Of a stretch of DNA of 6,766 nt, positions 1-6,046 are shown one piece after another. Origin of the DNA: Candidatus Melainabacteria bacterium (lineage in GTDB: Bacteria > Cyanobacteriota > Vampirovibrionia > LMEP-6097); assembly GCA_028817775.1 (NCBI GenBank), contig JAPPOW010000036.1:1-6766 (forward strand), in the 5' to 3' direction. The position numbers were made by a program, and so were the translations under genes. The notes beneath the pieces were generated by a model. It did not search any database, had not been told where the DNA came from, and saw only the letters and a program-made list of their open reading frames with translations. Numbering within the stretch: position 1 is the stretch's first letter; every line of letters starts with the position of its first letter.

Positions 1-87
1 GAAATGTCCAATGTCCATATACGACCCTAATTTATTGTCAAAAACTAAATTAGCCGCCCTTTGTAAGGTTAAGAACAAGTTATGTTC

Positions 88-93
88 GGGAGG
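88..93 (+). promoter_or_regulatory. Strong ribosome binding site that fixes the start of the first gene
   Basis: GGGAGG lies five bases before the ATG at 99 and matches the 3' end of 16S rRNA almost perfectly. An in-frame GTG at 93 overlaps this motif, so it is part of the binding site and not the start codon. This is one of the two strongest Shine-Dalgarno sequences in the window, so the small gene behind it is probably well translated. Confidence 0.8.
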
Positions 94-98
94 TGGCT

Positions 99-590
99 AT
101 GAGTTTAACAAATATACTATCTGGTTTATTACCTGCCTATGATCAAGAGCTTAAGGAAGAAGAAGCCAAAGCAGCTAAAGAACACCGCAAAGCGATGACG
201 ATTCTTGAGCTGGCACTGACCTCTAGTGCTGCTAGCTTTAATCCGAATACTGATAATCTGAGCCCAGAACTCAAGAAATTAGTGGAGAAGATTAAAGTTG
301 AAATGGCTGAGTCAGAAAAAAATACTCTTGATCCTAGTACTTTAAGACAATTGATTTCTGCCAATATTGATTCACCAAGTCTAAGATTTTTATACAACTG
401 GATTTTGGATAGAGTTGAAGAGAAGCATTATCAACTTGCCAATAAGGGTATTAAAGTTGATGCCGGTGATTCATTTGCACAGCTTGAGGATGCAGAAAAT
501 AACCATCGCTCTGTTTTTGTTAAGGCAATTGACGTGATTGATATGAATCCAGTAAAGGATGTGGAAGAGATACTTACGATACTGGCATAG
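99..590 (+). CDS. Hypothetical small soluble alpha-helical protein, 163 aa
   Basis: I do not recognise this protein. It starts at ATG 99, because the in-frame GTG six bases upstream sits inside the GGGAGG ribosome binding site. It is acidic and mostly helical in composition. Residues 15-45 form a charged, alanine-rich stretch (DQELKEEEAKAAKEHRK) that could be a short coiled coil. Residues 55-75 and 78-115 look like further amphipathic helices, the latter with a hydrophobic face around LRFLYNWILDRVEE. There is no cysteine, no signal peptide and no membrane segment, so it is probably cytoplasmic. It stands alone on the plus strand and converges on the aldehyde dehydrogenase gene, with 30 bases between the stop codons. 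Whether it belongs to an operon with something left of the window cannot be seen. It is real as a gene because of its ribosome binding site, length and clean coding composition; its function is unknown. Confidence 0.8.
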   Translation: MSLTNILSGLLPAYDQELKEEEAKAAKEHRKAMTILELALTSSAASFNPNTDNLSPELKKLVEKIKVEMAESEKNTLDPSTLRQLISANIDSPSLRFLYNWILDRVEEKHYQLANKGIKVDAGDSFAQLEDAENNHRSVFVKAIDVIDMNPVKDVEEILTILA

Positions 591-620
591 AGGCCCTGAG
601 GCATTTGCTTAGGATGACAA

Positions 621-2066
621 CTAGTCAATTTGTGCACGCTGTAATTTATTAGAGTAGTCTATTGCAATAGTTTTGTATTGAGTATAGGTCTCAAAGGCTG
701 CAATGCCAGATTCGCGTGAGCCATTACCAGTATGTTTCCAGCCACCAAACATACTAGCACCACCACATTCAGCACCAATAGTTGGAGCGTTGAGGTAAAC
801 CAAACCTGATTCAAAGCTATGAACTGCTTTCATGCCTAGGTTTACATCCTTGGTATAGATTGAGTTTGACAGACCATACTCTACATCATTGGCTATATAC
901 AAAGCTTGATCTAATAAGCTTTCTGGATCTTGTTGAGGGTCAAGCTCGATTACTGCAAGTACTGGTCCAAATACTTCTTGTTTAGTGATTTTGATACCGT
1001 CTTTGCATTTGAGAATAGTTGGTGCGTAGTAATAACCTTTGTCTGAGCCATCATCAAGTACCTTGCCGCCACAAACCAACTCAGCTCCTTCTGCAATTGC
1101 TTCTTGGACCATAGCGTCTATCTTTTCTAATTGTTTTTTGGAAATAATTGGTGCATAGTTTGCCGCTGCCTGTTTAGCAGCTTCATCATAGAATCTAGCT
1201 GCTTCAGTTTTGAGTCTAGTTACAACTTCATCGGAGACAGTTTTGTCAATAATTAATCTGCTGGTGCTAGTGCATCGTTGTCCACCAGTGCCATAGGCGC
1301 CCCAAAGCACCCCGTCAACTACCAGGTCTAAATTAGCATCAGCAAGAACAATAGTTGAATTCTTGCCACCAAGTTCAAGCGCGCACTTCTTAAAACCTTC
1401 AGCAGCAATAGTTGCTACATGCCTGCCAACAGGCACAGAACCTGTGACACTTACAATTTTAGTATGATTAGAGCGAACTAAGTATTCACCAACTTCGCCA
1501 GCGCCTGTAGCTACTTGAGCAACACCATCAGGTAAACCAGCTTCATTAAGAATATCAACAAAGAGTTGACCAGAAAGTGGGGCAAGTTCAGAAGGTTTGA
1601 GTATAAATGTGTTGCCAGCAATTAGTGCTGGAGCTGCTTTCCAGCTTGGTACTGCAGCCGGGAAATTCCAGGCAGTTATAAATACAGCAGGTCCAATCGG
1701 CTGACGGATAGTCATAATAGCTTTGTTTGCCATTTCGGATTGACCAGTAAGTCCATAGATTGCTCTTGCCTGACCATTGAAGAAATCAAAGACATCGATT
1801 ATTTCTTGAATTTCACCACGAGCTTCTTCAATAGGTTTACCATTTTCTTTGTGTAGAATCTGTGCTAGTTCTTCCTTGCGTTCAGCGTAGATATCACGAG
1901 CTCGCATCAGATACTCGCCACGCTTTGGAGCAGGCATGCGTGACCAGCTCGCAAAAGCTACTGTCGATTTTTGTAGCATTAAATCAAGCTCTTCTTCACT
2001 AGAAGTTTTATGCTCAGAAACTATCTCTGAGATATTAGCTGGGTTGTAATTGACTATCTTGTCCAT
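621..2066 (-). CDS. NAD(P)-dependent aldehyde (semialdehyde) dehydrogenase, ALDH superfamily
   Basis: This 481-residue protein is a full-length ALDH that oxidises an aldehyde to its acid in the cytoplasm. Every catalytic element is visible: the oxyanion Asn134 in AWNFP, the cofactor motif KPSE (Lys157, Glu160), the Rossmann motif VTGSVPVG (207-214), the general base Glu231 in LELGGK, the nucleophile Cys265 in GGQRCTSTSR, and EVFGP (364-368). Glu160, in the position of Glu195 of ALDH2, suggests NAD+ can be used. The C-terminus (GAECGGA, FGGWKHTGNG, RESG, then DYSNKLQRAQID) recalls the ALDH7 and Kuenenia AldH-like groups more than classical GabD. It is the last gene of its operon, two bases after the aminotransferase stop and without a clear ribosome binding site of its own, so translation is probably coupled. 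The pairing points to a semialdehyde made from an omega-amino acid. The family call is firm; the exact substrate is open, with succinate semialdehyde, glutarate semialdehyde and aminoadipate semialdehyde as candidates. Confidence 0.93.
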   Translation of the reverse strand: MDKIVNYNPANISEIVSEHKTSSEEELDLMLQKSTVAFASWSRMPAPKRGEYLMRARDIYAERKEELAQILHKENGKPIEEARGEIQEIIDVFDFFNGQARAIYGLTGQSEMANKAIMTIRQPIGPAVFITAWNFPAAVPSWKAAPALIAGNTFILKPSELAPLSGQLFVDILNEAGLPDGVAQVATGAGEVGEYLVRSNHTKIVSVTGSVPVGRHVATIAAEGFKKCALELGGKNSTIVLADANLDLVVDGVLWGAYGTGGQRCTSTSRLIIDKTVSDEVVTRLKTEAARFYDEAAKQAAANYAPIISKKQLEKIDAMVQEAIAEGAELVCGGKVLDDGSDKGYYYAPTILKCKDGIKITKQEVFGPVLAVIELDPQQDPESLLDQALYIANDVEYGLSNSIYTKDVNLGMKAVHSFESGLVYLNAPTIGAECGGASMFGGWKHTGNGSRESGIAAFETYTQYKTIAIDYSNKLQRAQID

Positions 2067-2068
2067 AA

Positions 2069-3364
2069 CTATGCAATAGCTTCAGCAATCACGTCTAGAG
2101 CTCGTTGTAAGTTCTCCTCTGTGACAGTTAGGTCCGGAGCTAAGCGAATGATATTACCGTAAGTACCACAGCCAAGCAGTAGTACACCCTTGTCGTAAGC
2201 ATGTGCTTTGACTTTGTTCACGGTTTCAGCATCTTCAAACACAAGTGCTAGCATTAAGCCAAGACCACGCACTTTAATTTTTTTATTGTGCTCATCAGCG
2301 GGCTTACGAGTATCAGCACCTGGGAATTTAGATTCAAAGAAACTAAATACTTGTTCTGATCTAGCATTAACATTATCCATGACATTATCACGCTCAATGA
2401 TTTCCAGTAACTTGAGTGCTGCTCGGCAAGAGACTGGGTTACCACCAAAGGTAGAACCATGAGAGCCTGGAGGCATCTCATACATTAGTTCTTTGCGCGA
2501 ACAGAAGCCACCAAGCGGCATACCGCCAGATAAACCCTTGGCCATTAATTGAATATCAGGTACTACTCCATAGTGATCAGAAGCAAACCACTTGCCAGTG
2601 CGGGCAACTCCAGACTGAACTTCATCAAAGATAAGTAAGATCTCGTGCTTATCACAAAAATCTCTCAAGAACTGTAGCCAGTTCTTAGTACCATCAAGAC
2701 CAGGTGCTGGAATATAGCCACCTTCACCCTGCATCGGTTCAACTATTACTGCTGCTACAGTTTCAGGATGAACGGCTGTATCAAAATAGTTCAAGAATAC
2801 CTTTTGGTAATGATCAACTAATTTGTCCCGGGCTTCTTGGCTTGAAACATTGTAGACATTAGGAAAACCAAGATGATGAATTCCTGTTAGTAGTGGATCA
2901 TAGAACTTACGGTAAGCAGATTTAGAGCTAGTAAACGCAGTTGCACCCAGGCTTCTACCGTGAAAAGCGCCCTTGAAAGCAATAAAGTTATTGCGCCCAG
3001 GCTTTAGGCGTTTGGCAAACTTGATTGAACCATCAACTGCTTCAGCACCTGAGTTACAAAAAAAAGTATTGCTTAAATCACCAGGGGCTATTTGGGCAAT
3101 CTTTTCGGCAAGATCAATATTGGCTGGATAGTGGACCACACAACTAGTGTGAATACAGCTTGCAGCTTGATCTGCAATTGCTTGCACTACTTCTGGGTGA
3201 GCGTGACCAACTTGATTGACAGCAATGCCACTAGTCATATCAAGGTATTTCTTACCATCTTCTCCGTATATAAATGAACCTTCAGCCTTGACCGCTACCA
3301 AATCAAAGGCACGACCAAGCGCTGGAGATAAGTATTCAGCGTCGCGTTTTAAAGTATCTGACAT
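2069..3364 (-). CDS. Class III PLP-dependent aminotransferase, 4-aminobutyrate/omega-amino-acid type (GabT-like)
   Basis: This 431-residue enzyme would move the terminal amino group of an omega-amino acid to 2-oxoglutarate or pyruvate, giving a semialdehyde. Class III (fold type I) marks appear in order: the N-terminal LDMTSGIAVNQVGHAHPEV (41-59), the phosphate-binding NSGAEAV (104-110), FHGR (134-137), VEPMQGEGG (208-216), DEVQSGVARTG (247-257) with Asp247 for the pyridine nitrogen, the Schiff-base Lys276 in AKGLSGGMPLGG, and GSTFGGNP (303-310). KVRGLGLMLAL (364-374) and GCGTYGNIIRLAP (398-410) are typical of the GABA aminotransferase group; Arg407 is the likely carboxylate-binding arginine. 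Length is normal for the family. It starts six bases after the nuoK stop without a convincing ribosome binding site, suggesting coupling. The aldehyde dehydrogenase directly downstream fits an aminotransferase/semialdehyde dehydrogenase pathway. Lysine, ornithine, 5-aminovalerate or beta-alanine transaminase activity cannot be excluded, so I give no gene symbol. Confidence 0.92.
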   Translation of the reverse strand: MSDTLKRDAEYLSPALGRAFDLVAVKAEGSFIYGEDGKKYLDMTSGIAVNQVGHAHPEVVQAIADQAASCIHTSCVVHYPANIDLAEKIAQIAPGDLSNTFFCNSGAEAVDGSIKFAKRLKPGRNNFIAFKGAFHGRSLGATAFTSSKSAYRKFYDPLLTGIHHLGFPNVYNVSSQEARDKLVDHYQKVFLNYFDTAVHPETVAAVIVEPMQGEGGYIPAPGLDGTKNWLQFLRDFCDKHEILLIFDEVQSGVARTGKWFASDHYGVVPDIQLMAKGLSGGMPLGGFCSRKELMYEMPPGSHGSTFGGNPVSCRAALKLLEIIERDNVMDNVNARSEQVFSFFESKFPGADTRKPADEHNKKIKVRGLGLMLALVFEDAETVNKVKAHAYDKGVLLLGCGTYGNIIRLAPDLTVTEENLQRALDVIAEAIA

Positions 3365-3370
3365 AATTAA

Positions 3371-3691
3371 TTACCATTTAAGAGTATCAAAACTATCCAT
3401 TTTGATATTTACCCTGTTGCGGTAGATAAGTAACAAGAGTGCTAGTGCGGCGGCAGCTTCAGCAGCTGCAATTGCCATGATAAACAGACTGTAGACCTGT
3501 CCCTTTACTGCTATTGGATCTATATAGTGAGCAAAAGCGACAAAGTTAATATTGATTGCATTGAGAATGACCTCGATACTCATTAGTACCCTGAAGGCAT
3601 TATTACGAGTGATTAGACCATAGAGTCCAATTGAGAACAGCAATGCTGAGAGTACTAAGTAGTGATTAAGTCCAATTTCTGTAAATGACAT
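3371..3691 (-). CDS. nuoK: NADH-quinone oxidoreductase subunit K (NdhE-like)
   Basis: NuoK is a small membrane subunit of respiratory complex I, part of the antiporter-like proton path near the quinone site. The 106-residue protein has the normal length and three membrane helices (about 8-26, 33-54 and 66-89). The conserved membrane glutamates are Glu40 (LMSIEVILN) and Glu78 (AIAAAEAAAALA), matching E. coli Glu36 and Glu72. The family signatures IGLNHYLVLSALLF at the start, GQVYSLFIMAIAAAEAA and the ending YRNR...DTLKW are all present. The text LITRNNAFRVLMSIE and INFVAFAHYIDP reads like cyanobacterial NdhE. Its ATG directly follows the nuoJ stop (TAAATG), and AAGGAA nine bases upstream lies within nuoJ. 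The gene that follows is an aminotransferase, not the usual nuoL. Identification is very secure. Confidence 0.97.
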   Translation of the reverse strand: MSFTEIGLNHYLVLSALLFSIGLYGLITRNNAFRVLMSIEVILNAININFVAFAHYIDPIAVKGQVYSLFIMAIAAAEAAAALALLLLIYRNRVNIKMDSFDTLKW

Positions 3692-4279
3692 TTATGCTTC
3701 TTCCTTTGTAAGTTCTTTCTTGGAGAGTATGATTACACCAACAAGTACGATTAAGAGTAAAACTGAAACTAACTCAAATGCTATAACGTACTTACCGAGC
3801 ATTAACTCTCCTATAGTTTTGGTATATTGACTGATATCCGGCTGTGCCTTCATTGCACCAGTCGCATAAGAAATTACTTCCCAGTTCTGATCAGTAATAA
3901 TTTTGTACATTATAGTAAAGAAGCCAGCTGAAACCAAGAGTCCAAGTATCTTACGGGTATTGATATCAATTCGATCTATCTTCTCATCATCAGCAGGCAC
4001 ATCACTGGCCTTCTCTTGCAAGTTGCAGAGCATAACTGAGAAAATAATTACCAGTACTATACCAACTGCATAAATAAGTACCTGTGAGACAGCAACAAAA
4101 TTAGCGCTGAGCAAGAAATAAATTCCGGCAATTGCACAGAAAGATCCAATTAATAAAAAGCCAGCTCTAACTAGATTATTCAAGAAAATCATTCCTAGCG
4201 AGCAGACGACTGTAGTTGCTGCCAAAATATAGAAGGGTAAATGTGAGTACTGACTAAGTAATTCCATAAGCAAAATCAT
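3692..4279 (-). CDS. nuoJ: NADH-quinone oxidoreductase subunit J (NdhG-like)
   Basis: NuoJ is a membrane subunit of complex I next to NuoK in the proton-pumping arm. From ATG 4279 it has 195 residues, close to E. coli NuoJ (184) and cyanobacterial NdhG (about 200). Five membrane helices can be read at about 13-32, 38-58, 64-85, 109-128 and 162-185. The conserved third helix carries SQVLIYAVGIVLVIIFSVML, with Tyr70 at the family's conserved tyrosine. A polar acidic loop (88-108, EKASDVPADDEKIDRID) lies between helices 3 and 4. The start is uncertain: ATG 4279, ATG 4267 (MELLSQYSH, which aligns best with NdhG) and a longer TTG reading from 4360 are all in frame, and none has a good ribosome binding site. 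The longer reading adds 27 residues with no family likeness. It is the first gene of the operon, because its upstream neighbour is divergent; nuoH and nuoI are not adjacent. Confidence 0.93.
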   Translation of the reverse strand: MILLMELLSQYSHLPFYILAATTVVCSLGMIFLNNLVRAGFLLIGSFCAIAGIYFLLSANFVAVSQVLIYAVGIVLVIIFSVMLCNLQEKASDVPADDEKIDRIDINTRKILGLLVSAGFFTIMYKIITDQNWEVISYATGAMKAQPDISQYTKTIGELMLGKYVIAFELVSVLLLIVLVGVIILSKKELTKEEA

Positions 4280-4332
4280 TGTAGTGCATAAGTTCTGATG
4301 CGCCAAGCTAAGATAATTCCCGGTATTCTTTG

Positions 4333-4360
4333 TTAATAGGGTCCTGACTTCATGCCTCAA
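4333..4360 (-). promoter_or_regulatory. Possible promoter for the nuoJK-aminotransferase-dehydrogenase operon
   Basis: On the minus strand TTGAGG (4360-4355) and TATTAA (4338-4333) are separated by 16 bases and each matches the sigma-70 consensus at four of six positions. This is the best pair I found upstream of nuoJ. It would give a leader of about 45-50 bases before ATG 4279. Such weak matches arise by chance in AT-rich DNA, so this is tentative. Some promoter is expected here, because the operon has no same-strand gene upstream within the window. Confidence 0.3.
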
Positions 4361-4376
4361 GATGACTTGGGAAGAA

Positions 4377-4382
4377 TATAAT
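4377..4382 (+). promoter_or_regulatory. Perfect TATAAT -10 box upstream of the DUF433 gene
   Basis: TATAAT matches the sigma-70 -10 consensus exactly and lies 25 bases before the ATG at 4408. Transcription would start near 4389, giving a leader of about 20 bases. No good -35 hexamer is present at 16-18 bases upstream and there is no TGn extension, so the promoter may be weak or need an activator. The position between divergent genes supports it. Confidence 0.45.
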
Positions 4383-4385
4383 TAA

Positions 4386-4404
4386 GCTAGTTAAGGAAAC
4401 TAGC
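4386..4404. promoter_or_regulatory. Inverted repeat at the expected transcription start, candidate operator
   Basis: GCTAGTT and AACTAGC form a perfect 7-base inverted repeat around a 5-base centre, AAGGA. It begins four bases after the TATAAT box, so it overlaps the expected transcription start and ends three bases before the ATG. The centre AAGGA is also the likely ribosome binding site, ten bases before the start codon. As DNA it looks like an operator at which a repressor would block the gene. As RNA, if transcription starts upstream of it, it would be a hairpin with the ribosome binding site in its loop. A second, weaker inverted repeat (CTCAAG/CTTGGG, 4356-4371, one G-T pair) lies on the other side of the TATAAT. 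The repeat is seen; the regulatory role is inferred. Confidence 0.45.
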
Positions 4405-4407
4405 CGG

Positions 4408-5175
4408 ATGCACACGTCGATGAATCTAAAAAAGTTAGCAGAAGAAAGAATCGTTAAGGATGATAATGTCTGTGAGGGCAAAGCACGTATCAAAGGAACT
4501 AGAATTACAGTTTCAGATATTTTGCTTAGTCTTAGTGAGGGAATGAGTCAGCAAGATATCTTGCGTAGTTATAGAGGCTTGATGAATGAAGATATTGAGG
4601 CTGCCCTGGCTTATGCATTTTGTCAGTCGGATGGTATTAAGCTAAATATTGGTTCAGCTTTTGATGATGGAGAACTTGAAGAAACAAGTCCAGTCAAACT
4701 TGAACAAGACCAGGAGTTTACTCAGGCACTTGAGCAGCAAGCGGCGATCCAAGAAGATCTCACTAAAGAAAAAATTGCAGAAATTAAAGCCAATAAATCT
4801 AAGAAAACCAAGCAACCACTTTTGCAAGAAACTAAGGATCCTGCTCCGCAAACCAGACCTTATGATTTGTTAATTGATATTTCTGGTGAGCCAAAGACTA
4901 AGGTCTTTGCTAATACTGATGATTTTGAACAAGCCTTAGATATGTCATTGGACAATTATGTCTTTGAAAAGCGAGCTGATAATAAACCTTGGCTTTGCTA
5001 CTCAAGCAAGAAGGGCATAGATATCGATCAAACTATGAAGCGAAACCTCCTGGTTACTTATTCACACAACGGTCTACTTAAAAAAGCAATCTTTGAAGGC
5101 TATTTAACTACTGATAGGCAGCACAAAATTTTTATACAGAGAGATGAGGAACAAACTTGTGGTCGTGTTCTTTAG
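4408..5175 (+). CDS. DUF433 domain protein with long linker and unknown C-terminal domain
   Basis: Residues 12-72 are a typical DUF433 domain: RIVKDDNVCEGKARIKGTRI, then VSDILLSLSEGMSQQDILRSY and EDIEAALAYAF. DUF433 is a small helix-turn-helix-like family usually found as an antitoxin of about 75-100 residues beside a PIN-like (DUF5615) toxin. This 255-residue protein is much longer. Residues 80-150 are a polar linker rich in Glu, Gln and Lys. Residues 150-250 look like a compact alpha/beta domain (YDLLIDISG, KTKVFANTDDFEQAL, NLLVTYSHNGLLKKAIFEGYL, KIFIQRDE) that I do not recognise. No toxin gene is adjacent: nuoJ is divergent and the next gene is convergent, ten bases away. ATG 4408 is chosen because AAGGA lies ten bases upstream; ATG 4420 is an alternative that loses nothing conserved. 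A DNA-binding regulatory role is possible, but the function is not established. Confidence 0.85.
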   Translation: MHTSMNLKKLAEERIVKDDNVCEGKARIKGTRITVSDILLSLSEGMSQQDILRSYRGLMNEDIEAALAYAFCQSDGIKLNIGSAFDDGELEETSPVKLEQDQEFTQALEQQAAIQEDLTKEKIAEIKANKSKKTKQPLLQETKDPAPQTRPYDLLIDISGEPKTKVFANTDDFEQALDMSLDNYVFEKRADNKPWLCYSSKKGIDIDQTMKRNLLVTYSHNGLLKKAIFEGYLTTDRQHKIFIQRDEEQTCGRVL

Positions 5176-5185
5176 CCATATACTA

Positions 5186-6046
5186 TTAGGCTGGAAAAAT
5201 ATCATCAGGATCTAAGCTGTTAGTGCTTCTTCTTTCACTAGGAGCACTACTACTTAGAGCTGCAAAAGCAGTGTTACTCATATTGTGAGTTCTTTCTGGC
5301 TCAATTTCAAATAAATTATGGTATTTGTTGATGGTCCTACCACCAGCTTCAATTAGCTCTCTCAATTTCTTTCTTTCTTCTGGAGATAGCTTGTTTAAGT
5401 TTTCTAGTAAGTCTTGGTACTCACCATTCTTGATGCGCTCAATGATTTCTTCAGTACTTAGTTCTTCACCATTCTCAGCTTTGCTAGATTTCTTAATTTC
5501 TTCAACTGCTGCTTTAATAGTGTCATCGAGTTCATTTTTGGCATCTTCTAATTCTTTAATCTCATCGTCTAGTTTCCACCAGTCCTCATCCTCATTATGA
5601 AGCTTGGCTTGTTGTTTTGATTTAGCTTCAATCTTTTTCTCAAGCTCTTCTTTCTTTTCAATCAATTTCTTTAATTCGTCCAATTCTTCTTCGCCTTCTT
5701 CTGAGACTGAACTTGCTAAATTATTTCCGCTATCATAGCTATCATGAATTCCTGAACTGCCGTGAGAACCACGACTTGGTGAAGGATCGAATAAGGAACC
5801 TAATCCAGATCCACCACCAAAATATCCGAGGGGACTCGTGAATGGTGGAGGGAAAATTGAAGGATTTGCTCTTGGTGGCAAACTATATAGCGGTGCTCTA
5901 CCCTCTACTCCAAATGCTCTTCCTGCTGGATGTCCATCTGTAATTGGAGTTCTAACTGATGCAAGTGCATACTGAGCAGCTGACCTGGTTGCTTGTGGTC
6001 TTGGCACTATTCTAGCGAAGCTACTACTTGGTCTGCCTGTAGTCAT
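5186..6046 (-). CDS. Hypothetical protein: lysine-free basic N-terminus, central coiled coil, 286 aa
   Basis: I do not recognise this protein. Residues 1-115 are low in complexity, rich in Gly, Pro, Ser and Ala, with nine arginines and not one lysine before residue 126; this part is probably disordered. Residues 116-190 switch to dense Glu/Lys/Asp/Leu with heptad-like spacing (ELDELKKLIEKKEELEKKIEAK, later LDDEIKELEDAKNELDDTIKAAVEEI) and should form a coiled coil, broken at NEDEDWW (151-157). Residues 197-235 read as two further helices (STEEIIERI, SPEERKKLRELIEAGG). The tail from 250 on is Ser/Asn-rich. No signal peptide or membrane segment is seen. The ATG overlaps the upstream stop as TAATG, and GAGGAG lies eleven bases before it. 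It is the last gene of a three-gene unit and converges on the DUF433 gene. A structural or scaffold role would fit, but this is only inference from composition. Confidence 0.75.
   Translation of the reverse strand: MTTGRPSSSFARIVPRPQATRSAAQYALASVRTPITDGHPAGRAFGVEGRAPLYSLPPRANPSIFPPPFTSPLGYFGGGSGLGSLFDPSPSRGSHGSSGIHDSYDSGNNLASSVSEEGEEELDELKKLIEKKEELEKKIEAKSKQQAKLHNEDEDWWKLDDEIKELEDAKNELDDTIKAAVEEIKKSSKAENGEELSTEEIIERIKNGEYQDLLENLNKLSPEERKKLRELIEAGGRTINKYHNLFEIEPERTHNMSNTAFAALSSSAPSERRSTNSLDPDDIFPA

Noticed and set aside
1..87. Promoter for the first gene (TTGTCA at 35-40) and a tandem repeat ATGTCCA x2 at 4-17.
   Set aside because: No -10 box lies at a proper distance from TTGTCA, and TATGTT at 81-86 would start transcription inside the ribosome binding site. 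Two copies of seven bases are too few to call a repeat element. I see nothing else supportable here.
591..620. Possible terminator between the converging first gene and the aldehyde dehydrogenase gene (CCTGAG/CTTAGG at 595-613).
   Set aside because: The stem has only six pairs including one G-T, the loop is seven bases, and there is no T-run on either side on either strand, so it does not look like an intrinsic terminator.
2208..2462. Open frame on the plus strand opposite the aminotransferase gene.
   Set aside because: It is antisense to a clearly functional enzyme with conserved motifs, has no ribosome binding site and has serine-rich shadow composition.
3092..3425. Plus-strand open frames opposite the start of the aminotransferase gene and the end of nuoK.
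   Set aside because: They lie antisense across two firmly identified genes and resemble no protein family; they are chance open frames.
4649..4873. Alternative open frames on both strands over the linker of the DUF433 protein.
   Set aside because: The AAG/GAA-rich codons of the linker produce Lys/Leu-rich shadow frames; the DUF433 frame runs through without interruption and explains the DNA.
5176..5185. Terminator between the converging DUF433 gene and the three-gene unit.
   Set aside because: Only ten bases separate the two stop codons and no GC-rich hairpin with a T-run is present there.
5325..5600. Serine-rich plus-strand open frame opposite the coiled-coil coding region.
   Set aside because: It is the complement of GAA/AAG-rich coiled-coil codons, which gives Ser/Leu/Phe runs without meaning.
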